The notes under the pieces: model-generated
What the model was told of the DNA's origin: nothing
What the model saw: only the letters and a program-made list of their open reading frames with translations
The model's database searches: none
Program-made: the position numbers and the translations under genes
Source: Dyadobacter fermentans DSM 18053
Lineage (GTDB): Bacteria; Bacteroidota; Bacteroidia; Cytophagales; Spirosomataceae
Reading direction: 5' to 3'
Length of the DNA: 64,000 bases
Assembly (NCBI RefSeq): GCF_000023125.1
Contig: NC_013037.1
Coordinates: 1,798,001-1,862,000, forward strand
Shown: one piece after another, positions 7,771-15,249 of the stretch
Numbering within the stretch: position 1 is the stretch's first letter
How the letters are laid out: each line of letters begins with the position of its first letter

Positions 7771-8778
7771 TTAGCGTCCGTTTGTAATCTGCTTCCCGAC
7801 CACCAGTTTATCCCCCGAATCGTCCACTTCGAACAGCTTCGGAACGCGCACCGTACGGCCGTTTACACCGCGATGGCTGTGAATGGACATCAGCAATCTG
7901 CCGTCGAAGGTGCGGAACAACATGCCGTGTCCGAAGTTGGGCGGCGTGATCGGTTCCTTTTCCTGGATCCAGGGGCCATCGAGCGTGCCGCTTTGGGAGT
8001 AGGCAACGCCTTGCGTGTACACGTCGTAAATCCAGCTCGTCCAGAGCATTCCCAGCTTGCCTGTTTGGGTACGGAATACCCACGGACCATCTGTCACTTT
8101 GTTGGGCCTGTCGGAACCGTCCTTGTTTTTCTCGCGGCTCCACGGCGAGTCGCTGGCCAGGAAAAGGAGCTTTGCCGGACCGGTAGTGCCGCTGAAATCC
8201 GGTTTCAATGCGATCTTTTCGACCGTTCCATTGCCATTTTGCAGCCATTCGTGGCAAAAAAGCATGTAGGGCTTACCATCGGTGTCGGTCCAGAGGGTAG
8301 CATCGAGCGTCAGCTTGTCGGCCGGCAGGTAAACGGAATCCTTCATGGGTGCATACGGGCCATCCGGACGATCACTTACAAGCACGTGGCACGCGCGCCG
8401 TTCAAGGCCTTCGCCCAGCTTGACAGCCTTGTTGGTGAAGGTCGCGAAATAATAGTATTTGCCCTTGTAAGCATGCAGCTCGGCGGCCCATATCATCGGC
8501 TCAGGCCCCATCCAGGACTTCGGGTCGGTTTTCGCCACCGTGTAAGGTCCGGTCCATTTCTTCAAATCCTTACTCTTCCAGAGTTTGCCGCCTGTGCCGG
8601 TCATGTAGTAGGTTTGGGAAGGTCCATCGGCGAGGATAAATGGGTCGCTCAGCCGGATCGAATCCAGCGGAATGTCGTTCCGCACCGGCTGTGCGGCATT
8701 TTGCGCCCTTACGCCACCAGCTAGTGCAATGGAAAGTGAAACGGACAAAACAGCGCGTTTGATAAGGGATAGGAGCAT
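7771..8778 (-). CDS. Secreted glycoside hydrolase, GH43-like
   Basis: 335 residues from the ATG at 8778, where a signal peptide begins (MLLSLIKRAVLSVSLSIALAGG, then VRAQ); a longer frame upstream is unlikely to be used. The five-bladed GH43 fold is indicated by SDPFILADG (general-base Asp), WAAELHAYKGKYYYFATF, TLDATLW (second Asp) and TDGPWVFRT. In classic GH43 enzymes the last motif carries the catalytic Glu (EGP); here it is Asp-Gly-Pro. The likely substrate is an arabinose- or xylose-containing side chain outside the cytoplasm, but specificity is not readable. Confidence 0.82.
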   Translation of the reverse strand: MLLSLIKRAVLSVSLSIALAGGVRAQNAAQPVRNDIPLDSIRLSDPFILADGPSQTYYMTGTGGKLWKSKDLKKWTGPYTVAKTDPKSWMGPEPMIWAAELHAYKGKYYYFATFTNKAVKLGEGLERRACHVLVSDRPDGPYAPMKDSVYLPADKLTLDATLWTDTDGKPYMLFCHEWLQNGNGTVEKIALKPDFSGTTGPAKLLFLASDSPWSREKNKDGSDRPNKVTDGPWVFRTQTGKLGMLWTSWIYDVYTQGVAYSQSGTLDGPWIQEKEPITPPNFGHGMLFRTFDGRLLMSIHSHRGVNGRTVRVPKLFEVDDSGDKLVVGKQITNGR

Positions 8779-9022
8779 TTGGAAAAGTAATAATGGAAAA
8801 TCAGTACCAGACGCCAAAATAACGAAATTACCTACTGCCGCGGCGGGTGCGGGTCAATAAATATGCCATCCGCGCGCGGGGAAACGGTTGTGCAATGCAT
8901 TGGGGAAAAGATGCAACTCTCCCTTCCGGCCGATCGCCCCGCCCGCGCCTGCCACGGCGTGGCATATCTTTTTCCGGGGCGCTCGGCATTAACATATTCA
9001 AACATCAACAATCTACATCGTT

Positions 9023-10468
9023 ATGGCAAAAGACCGATCAGGAGGATTTCATCCCACTAAAGGAAAACCATCCGGCGGCCGCCCGGAAGGACTGGGCGTT
9101 TCCACCGCCCCGCCGGAGGAAATCGAGGAGTTCCTCGACCGGACCGACCAATATGTTCAGGATGACGAAACATTAGATCCCACAGTCCCTGTGCGCCACC
9201 CCAACAGGCGTACCGGCGGCGGTAACGGCAGTTCCCGCAAGCCTAATCTGCGCGGATCGGACACCACCATCGAAATGGCCACCGCGCCGGATGTGGAAAC
9301 CGAGCCGGAGCAGCTGCCCGACCTTCCGGACAAGGAATTATTCGCCGAACTCGCCGGATTCCAGTCGGATTGTTGCGTCACCATTTACCTGCCCACGCAC
9401 CAGGCGGGCGTGGAAGTGAATGAAAAACACGACGCCATTTTGCTAAAAAATACATTAAAGGACGTGGCCGCACAGCTGGCGGGCCAGGGCATCGAAACCG
9501 CCCGCATTGAGCAACTCCTCACGCCGGCGTATGGCTTATTGCAGCAAGATCGGTTTTGGGGCAGAATGGAGAAGGGGCTGGCCATTTTTATTGCCGACGG
9601 CTATTTCAAATACCTCAAAATGCGCGTAGCACCGCAGCACGAGGCCGTTTGTCAGAAGCGCTTTTACATGACGCCGCTCATTCCGGCGCTCGCCTGCAAA
9701 ACATATTTCTACCTGCTGGTGATCAACAAGCAGAAATGCAAACTGTTCCGCGCCGACGCTTCCGGCATGGAACCGATTGAAATTCCGGAACTTCCGGATG
9801 AAATGCTGGACGTTAAAAGATTGTCGGATAAGGACGCCAGTACTTTCCGCGCGGGCGTGAGCTCGGGCGCGGGCGGGGCCAATTTCCATGGCATGGGCGG
9901 CGGCAATCCCGATCATAAGGATACCATCGCCGTCTATTTCGAGGCAGTCGACGATATCATTTACAAAGAAGTGCTGCATGCGGAAAATGTGCCGCTCTTG
10001 CTCGCAGGCGTCGAATACCTGATCCCGATTTACCGCTCCGTGAGCGATTACCACAACATCTGCCCCGAATCGCTCACCGGCAGCCACGAGCACGACGAGC
10101 TGCACCATCTCTATGCCCAGGCGCGGGAGATCATGCAGCCGTATTTCGACCACGGCCTGGACAAGGCGCTGACGATCTACGCCAACCAGTCGGCCTCGCC
10201 GCTGAGCTCATCGGTGATTGACGACATCATTCCTGCTGCTTACTATGGCCGGATTTCGCATCTGTTTATACAAAAAGGAACACATATCCACGGTCAGTTC
10301 GACGAAATGAATGCAAAACTCGACATGCAGGAAAGCGGTCAGGAGTCGGCCGAGGACCTCGCGGATATGGCGGTGATCAAAACGCTTACCCAAGGCGGGG
10401 ATGTGTACCTGCTTCCTGAGGAACGAATGCCGGTGCCTTCGCCAATGGCGGCGGTATTCCGATACTGA
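9023..10468 (+). CDS. baeRF-type protein (bacterial archaeo-eukaryotic release factor-like family)
   Basis: 481 residues. A disordered N-terminal 90 residues rich in Gly, Arg, Pro and Asp precedes the folded part starting near DKELFAELAGFQSDCCVTIY. The patterns CVTIYLPTHQAG, FLADGYFKYL-like FIADGYFKYLKM, and the C-terminal segment GGDVYLLPEERMP are typical of baeRF proteins, best matching family 7. These proteins resemble eRF1/Pelota and are proposed to act on ribosomes or in translation stress; no member's reaction is certain. The gene stands alone, with no ribosome-rescue partner adjacent. Confidence 0.8.
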   Translation: MAKDRSGGFHPTKGKPSGGRPEGLGVSTAPPEEIEEFLDRTDQYVQDDETLDPTVPVRHPNRRTGGGNGSSRKPNLRGSDTTIEMATAPDVETEPEQLPDLPDKELFAELAGFQSDCCVTIYLPTHQAGVEVNEKHDAILLKNTLKDVAAQLAGQGIETARIEQLLTPAYGLLQQDRFWGRMEKGLAIFIADGYFKYLKMRVAPQHEAVCQKRFYMTPLIPALACKTYFYLLVINKQKCKLFRADASGMEPIEIPELPDEMLDVKRLSDKDASTFRAGVSSGAGGANFHGMGGGNPDHKDTIAVYFEAVDDIIYKEVLHAENVPLLLAGVEYLIPIYRSVSDYHNICPESLTGSHEHDELHHLYAQAREIMQPYFDHGLDKALTIYANQSASPLSSSVIDDIIPAAYYGRISHLFIQKGTHIHGQFDEMNAKLDMQESGQESAEDLADMAVIKTLTQGGDVYLLPEERMPVPSPMAAVFRY

Positions 10469-10617
10469 TATAGTTTTTTTGAGGTTGGTTAATGTAAATG
10501 GAGCGGGGCATTTTCAATGTCCTGTTCCATTTTGTTTTTTGGGCCGGGCCAAATAATATGGTCTTTAAAACAAATAAAACAGGCCCTTAAAACAAAACAG
10601 CCTCAGGCAGCCCCGCC

Positions 10618-10625
10618 TACCTTTG
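10618..10625 (+). promoter_or_regulatory. -7 promoter element TACCTTTG
   Basis: An exact TAnnTTTG element lies 25 bases before the ATG of the SDR gene at 10651. No TTG is seen at the usual -33 distance, so only the -7 half is supported. Confidence 0.5.
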
Positions 10626-10650
10626 TTCCATCAAAAACAAATTCATTTTT

Positions 10651-11682
10651 ATGGAACATTCAACAGCAACAGCCTCACAAACAAATCATCATCAAAAACC
10701 CACCGACTCGGGGTTCGATGCATTTTCCACCGCGCAGGACGTAATCCGGGGCATTGACCTCACAGGTAAGACGATCATCGTCACAGGCGGTTACGCCGGC
10801 ATCGGCCTGGAAACCGTGAAGACATTCGCGCAAGCCGGTGCCCGGGTGATCGTGCCAGCCCGGGATGTCCCGAAAGCTGCCCGCAACCTGGCCGGCATTC
10901 CCAACACAACGGTAGAGTCTCTCGACCTTACCAGCCCGGCTTCGATTGATAGTTTTGCGGCGCGGTTCTTGGAAAGCGGCCAGCCGCTGGATATATTGGT
11001 CAATAATGCGGGCATTATGTGGGTACCGCTTCTGCGGGACGCCCGTGGCTATGAATCGCAGCTCTCGACGAACCATCTTGGTCATTTCCAGCTGACGGCC
11101 CGCTTGTGGCCGGCATTGAAACTATCGGGAAATGCGCGGGTGATCAGTGTGTCGTCTTTCGGTCACCATATCGCGCCGTTCGATTTCGACGATCCCAATT
11201 TCGAGCAAAGGGAATATGAAACACTGGCTGGCTACGGGCAGTCCAAAACGGCCAACAACCTGTTCGCGGTAGCGCTCGACCATCTCGGGCAGTCGCACGG
11301 CGTAAGGGCATTCTCGCTGCACCCCGGCTCGGTGAACGGTACCGAACTGGGGCGTGTGGCACCGATGGAGCTTTTCAGGCAAATGGGCACGCACGACGCC
11401 GACGGCAATATTTACCCGGAAGTGGCCCGGAAGCTGAAAACAATCCCACAGGGAGCAGCCACGACCATCTGGTGCGCTACCAGCCCGAAGCTCGAAGGGC
11501 TCGGCGGGCTATATTGCGAAAATGCGGACGTGGCGGAGGTGGATCACGGAAATATCGCGCACCGGTACGACGAACCGCTCACTTTACGCGGTGTGAAACC
11601 CTACTCGATCGATCCCGGTAACGCCCGCAGACTGTGGACTTTGAGCGAGCAATTGACAGGAATTGATTTTAAACCAAACTGA
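10651..11682 (+). CDS. SDR-family oxidoreductase (retinol/protochlorophyllide reductase-like)
   Basis: 343 residues with a disordered Gln/Thr/His-rich N-terminus of about 25. The Rossmann fold shows TGGYAGIG (cofactor loop), NNAG, a Ser in VISVSSFG and the catalytic YGQSK. The length and the NHLGHF segment put it with the SDRs related to WW-domain oxidoreductase and protochlorophyllide reductase, which reduce or oxidise small carbonyl compounds with NADP(H). The substrate is unknown. An AraC regulator follows after six bases, suggesting the pair is co-transcribed and self-regulating. Confidence 0.88.
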   Translation: MEHSTATASQTNHHQKPTDSGFDAFSTAQDVIRGIDLTGKTIIVTGGYAGIGLETVKTFAQAGARVIVPARDVPKAARNLAGIPNTTVESLDLTSPASIDSFAARFLESGQPLDILVNNAGIMWVPLLRDARGYESQLSTNHLGHFQLTARLWPALKLSGNARVISVSSFGHHIAPFDFDDPNFEQREYETLAGYGQSKTANNLFAVALDHLGQSHGVRAFSLHPGSVNGTELGRVAPMELFRQMGTHDADGNIYPEVARKLKTIPQGAATTIWCATSPKLEGLGGLYCENADVAEVDHGNIAHRYDEPLTLRGVKPYSIDPGNARRLWTLSEQLTGIDFKPN

Positions 11683-11688
11683 CATCCG

Positions 11689-12486
11689 GTGGCACACGAG
11701 GCACACTACATTCATCCCGACCTGAAAATATCCGGATTTACGGAACATTTTCAAAAGAGCGACGTGCTGTTCGAATCGCATTTGCTGGTTTGGTTTATTT
11801 CGGGTGAGACGAAGATCATACAGGGCGGACAGGCGCATATTTTCGGAGCCGGTGACACGCTTTTCTTTCCACGCCACGAGCTGGTGACGGTGATTAACTA
11901 TCCCAAAAACGGCCTCCCGCACCGATCTGTCGTCATGCATTTGACCGCCCCGCGGCTCGAAGCCTATTATGCGAAAAACAAAGTGGATGTGAAGCCCGTG
12001 CCCAGGCCCGGATTCAGGACATTTGAAAAGCATCCGCTCCTGCAAAGCTGCATGGCCTCGCTCGTCCCCTATTTTGACCTGCGCGAAGCACTGCCGGAAG
12101 CACTCGCGGGCATGAAGATCGAGGAGGCCATTACCATTTTGCGGACCATCGAGCCGGAAATTGACCACTTCCTGGCCGACTTCGGCGAGCCGGGTAAGAT
12201 CAATCTGGTCGATTTTATGGAGCAACACTTCATGTACAACCTCCCGATGACCAAGTTTGGCTACCTTACCGGTCGCAGCCTCACGACTTTTAAGCGGGAT
12301 TTTAAGAAAACCTACCAAACCACGCCGCAAAAGTGGCTTACCGAAAAACGGCTGGCCCTGGCCCATTACCTCATCCGCGAGAAGAAACGGCGACCGTCGG
12401 AGGTGTATCTGGAAGTCGGTTTCGAAAACCTGTCGCATTTCGGATATGCATTTAAAAAGCATTTTGGCTACGCACCTACGGATTGA
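11689..12486 (+). CDS. AraC-family transcriptional regulator
   Basis: 265 residues, starting at a GTG six bases after the SDR stop; no ATG fits near the N-terminus. The N-terminal half is a cupin-like ligand pocket (GGQAHIFGAGDTLFFPRHEL). The C-terminal 95 residues form the double HTH: MTKFGYLTGRSLTTFKRDFK is helix 2-3 of the first HTH and VGFENLSHFGYAFKKHFG the second. It probably controls the upstream SDR gene and itself, by analogy with many AraC pairs. A strong hairpin follows the stop. Confidence 0.88.
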   Translation: MAHEAHYIHPDLKISGFTEHFQKSDVLFESHLLVWFISGETKIIQGGQAHIFGAGDTLFFPRHELVTVINYPKNGLPHRSVVMHLTAPRLEAYYAKNKVDVKPVPRPGFRTFEKHPLLQSCMASLVPYFDLREALPEALAGMKIEEAITILRTIEPEIDHFLADFGEPGKINLVDFMEQHFMYNLPMTKFGYLTGRSLTTFKRDFKKTYQTTPQKWLTEKRLALAHYLIREKKRRPSEVYLEVGFENLSHFGYAFKKHFGYAPTD

Positions 12487-12493
12487 TTATCCC

Positions 12494-12536
12494 AAATGCC
12501 CCGACCGCTCCTTAATCCCGGGCGGTCGAGGCATTT
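12494..12536 (+). terminator. Hairpin terminator after the AraC gene
   Basis: A 15-bp stem (AAATGCCCCGACCGC with GCGGTCGAGGCATTT, one mismatch) begins eight bases after the AraC stop and closes a 13-base loop. Only three T follow the stem. Confidence 0.65.
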
Positions 12537-12564
12537 AAAAACTTGCTATCCTTACATTACTATT

Positions 12565-14226
12565 TCAAAAAGTAGGCGGGGCGCGGTTCGGACGGGGTGC
12601 CGGGGCGCCGATGGGGGTAGCGGGCTTGATTTTGTCATATTCCACTACACCCGTTTTTTCCGCCCAGCGAAAGTAGTCGGCAGCGAGCTGGTCCACTACA
12701 TTCGGGTTGGCGGAGGCCACATCGCTCGTTTCGCCGCGGTCGGTTTCGAGGTCGTAGAGCTCCCATTTGTAGGCCGGGTAGGTTGACACGATTTTCCATT
12801 TCCCCTTCCTCACAGCCCGGTTTCCGGCGCGTTCCCAAAAGATAGGCTCGCCGCCACGGTCCACCTCGCCCGATTTACCCGTGAGTACCGGCACCAGGCT
12901 TTTGCCCGGAAGGGTATTCGTAGCAACACCATTCGCTGTGGCCGGATAGGCGGCTTTGGCAAGATCATAGAACGTCGGCGCAAGGTCGATCAGGTGGCCG
13001 GTGCCCTTCACGATCTGCCCGCCTTTGATCTGCCGGGGAAACCAGGCAATGAATGGCGCGCTGATACCGCCTTCGTGCATGTTGTTCTTATATGCGGCGT
13101 GCGGTGCGTTTGACACGTACGCCCAGGGCTGGTCCTGATACACATACGAACCTGCCGTGCCCGCCGGGCCGGTGTTGCGCTGTGGCCTGCGCGGAGATGC
13201 GCCCGCGTAACCACCCTGCGCACCATTGTCGGAAATGAAGACAATCAGCGTGTTATCGTCTTTGTTAAGCGCTTTCAGTTTTTCGCGAAGCTTGCCTATA
13301 TTCTGGTCCACCCGATCGACCATCGCCGCATAAATCTCCATTTTACGCTCCCAAAGCAGTTTTTCATCATATGGCACATTCTCCCAGGGCGTCACGTCCT
13401 TGTCGCGCGCCGCCACGGATTGTTTGGGATCGGTAATGCCCAGCGCTTTCTGCCTTTGCAGGCGCTCGGCACGGAGCGAGTCCCAGCCGATGCTGTACCG
13501 GCCCTTGTATTTGGCAATATCCGCTTCCGGGGCTTGCAGCGGCCAGTGCGGCGCATTGTAGGCGAGGTAAAGGAAAAACGGCTTGGCGGTTTTGCTTTGC
13601 TCGTCGAGGAATGCGAGGGCGTGATCGGTGATCTCGTCGGTCAGGTATTTGTCGGGCGGCAGGTTAATGCGCTTATTGTTCTCCACCAGCTCCACAGCCG
13701 GGCCTTTGCCGTATTTTCCAATATCGAAATAGTTGCTTGCCCCATTGATGAAACCATAGAAACGATCAAACCCGCGCTGGTTGGGCCACGCGGTGCTGTC
13801 GTTCCCGACGTGCCATTTGCCGCTCAGCAAGGTGCTGTAACCCGCATTGCGCAGCACTTCCCCGAATGTGAGCGACTCCTTGTTGAGATACCCCTGGTAA
13901 GCCGGCAGGCCCAGATTTACATTAAAATATCCCACTCCGGCCTTGTGCGGGTACTGGCCGGTGATGAGCGACGCCCGCGTGGGCGCACAGATGGAATTGT
14001 TATAAAATTCGCGGAACCGGATGCCCTCGCCGGCGAGCTGGTCGATATGCGGGGTTTTGATCTCGGAGCCGTATGCGCCGATGTCGGAGTAGCCCAGGTC
14101 GTCGACCATGATGAGGATGATGTTGGGCCGCTGGTCGGCAACCCGGCGGTCCGGGGCGGATTTCTTTTGCGCCGCCACGGCCGAAAAGGCAAACAGCGCA
14201 GCGGCAAAGAATGCAGAGGTCTTCAT
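12565..14226 (-). CDS. Secreted sulfatase (arylsulfatase family)
   Basis: 553 residues from ATG 14226, which begins a clear signal peptide (MKTSAFFAAALFAFSAVAAQ). The metal site is seen in IMVDDLGYSD. The formylglycine motif is C80-A-P-T-R84 in SICAPTRASLITG, so Cys80 should be converted to formylglycine by a maturase not in this window. The family hydrolyses sulfate esters, here likely from a sulfated glycan, in the periplasm or outside. It is single on its strand; the -7 element at 14263-14270 may drive it. Confidence 0.9.
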   Translation of the reverse strand: MKTSAFFAAALFAFSAVAAQKKSAPDRRVADQRPNIILIMVDDLGYSDIGAYGSEIKTPHIDQLAGEGIRFREFYNNSICAPTRASLITGQYPHKAGVGYFNVNLGLPAYQGYLNKESLTFGEVLRNAGYSTLLSGKWHVGNDSTAWPNQRGFDRFYGFINGASNYFDIGKYGKGPAVELVENNKRINLPPDKYLTDEITDHALAFLDEQSKTAKPFFLYLAYNAPHWPLQAPEADIAKYKGRYSIGWDSLRAERLQRQKALGITDPKQSVAARDKDVTPWENVPYDEKLLWERKMEIYAAMVDRVDQNIGKLREKLKALNKDDNTLIVFISDNGAQGGYAGASPRRPQRNTGPAGTAGSYVYQDQPWAYVSNAPHAAYKNNMHEGGISAPFIAWFPRQIKGGQIVKGTGHLIDLAPTFYDLAKAAYPATANGVATNTLPGKSLVPVLTGKSGEVDRGGEPIFWERAGNRAVRKGKWKIVSTYPAYKWELYDLETDRGETSDVASANPNVVDQLAADYFRWAEKTGVVEYDKIKPATPIGAPAPRPNRAPPTF

Positions 14227-14262
14227 GATTTTGGAGAAATGTAGAACAAAAGGTTTCGCTCG

Positions 14263-14270
14263 CAAAAATA
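14263..14270 (-). promoter_or_regulatory. -7 promoter element TATTTTTG (minus strand)
   Basis: The plus strand reads CAAAAATA, the complement of TAnnTTTG, 36 bases upstream of the sulfatase ATG. No TTG lies at the usual -33 spacing. Confidence 0.4.
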
Positions 14271-14386
14271 TATTTATTCTATATAATTAATATACTATTC
14301 AAAAATTCTCTTTCTTGAATGAAGCGCAGCATTGGGTCGGCGGGGCTTGTTTTGAGGCTGATACGGTCGGAAACGGCCACTTTTCA

Positions 14387-14402
14387 CATGTATCTATACA
14401 TG
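14387..14402. promoter_or_regulatory. Palindrome CATGTATCTATACATG
   Basis: Two 6-base arms, CATGTA and TACATG, flank a TCTA centre in the gap between two divergent genes. It could be a dimeric regulator site; no other copy was noticed. Confidence 0.35.
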
Positions 14403-14582
14403 ACCGGACGCCGCTGATTTTCAAATTTCTAAGACAGATAAGCGGCGATAATGGTGATTGGTAAGGAAATATGGCTAACTTGCCTTTACGTCACTCCCTT
14501 CTCCTCTGTTGCCGCCTGCCTTTACGGTTACCAAAACCGGTCGTTTTCTTAAAAAATGTGTGTACCAAGCTATCGTGGGGTG

Positions 14583-14993
14583 ATGAAAAGAAATACTGTA
14601 ATAATTGCTGATGACGATGCGGATGACCGCTATCTGATCGGAGAAGCGCTGAACATCGTGGGTCAGCGGAGGAAAATACTGGAAGTTGAGGACGGCCGCG
14701 AACTGGTGGACCTGCTCGCGAACGACAATCCCAATCCCGAACTGATCCTGGTAGATATGAATATGCCGCGGATGAACGGCGTGGAAGTGCTGGACGCGAT
14801 CCAGGCGTTTGCAGGCTACGGCGATGTGCCCAAAATTGTCCTTTCGAATGATAGCCAAAATGCCCAAAAAGCCTACCAGGCCGGCGCCGACGGCTTCTAC
14901 ACCAAGCCCGTCACACTCGATGGTTACCTGGACGTAGCCCGAAGAATCCTGAAAAAATACCTCGGCGGAGAGCCACCCAAGCCATTGATTTAA
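14583..14993 (+). CDS. CheY-like response regulator (stand-alone receiver)
   Basis: 136 residues, receiver domain only. The acidic pocket is ADDDAD near residues 9-14, the phosphate-accepting Asp is 58 (LILVDMNMPRMNG), and the conserved Lys lies in YTKPV. No output domain follows, so it acts through protein-protein contact or as a phosphate relay. It resembles the free-standing regulators that partner PAS/GAF kinases in this phylum; the nearest kinase is at 31 kb, so the partner is unknown. Confidence 0.88.
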   Translation: MKRNTVIIADDDADDRYLIGEALNIVGQRRKILEVEDGRELVDLLANDNPNPELILVDMNMPRMNGVEVLDAIQAFAGYGDVPKIVLSNDSQNAQKAYQAGADGFYTKPVTLDGYLDVARRILKKYLGGEPPKPLI

Positions 14994-15091
14994 AGAACCT
15001 TGTGGACAATGCATGAATAAAGTGCAGATCCATTTTTATCTTATTTTCAAAAAATATTACTCTACTATTTCTATATACTAAATAATATCCA

Positions 15092-15099
15092 TAGCTTTG
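15092..15099 (+). promoter_or_regulatory. -7 promoter element TAGCTTTG
   Basis: An exact TAnnTTTG match lies about 150 bases before the TonB receptor ATG at 15250, with no clear -33 partner. It would give a long leader. Confidence 0.4.
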
Positions 15100-15249
15100 C
15101 CGGAGAAACTTACAATCCCTACATATGAAACCACCGATTATACCTTACTGTTGTCCTGCGATGTTTCCCAAACAGTACTAGGACAGGCTGTTTCACAGTA
15201 ACCACCACTCATGAACACCATCAAAAAACAGTAAAGCAACACCGCATTT

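Larger units (their letters stand above)
14227..14582. other. Divergent intergenic region (sulfatase / response regulator)
   Basis: No gene is evident in these 356 bases. The left part is very A/T rich and contains a -7 element for the sulfatase. The middle contains a 16-bp palindromic site. The start of the response regulator is taken at 14583, as the frame just upstream is not conserved-looking. Confidence 0.55.
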
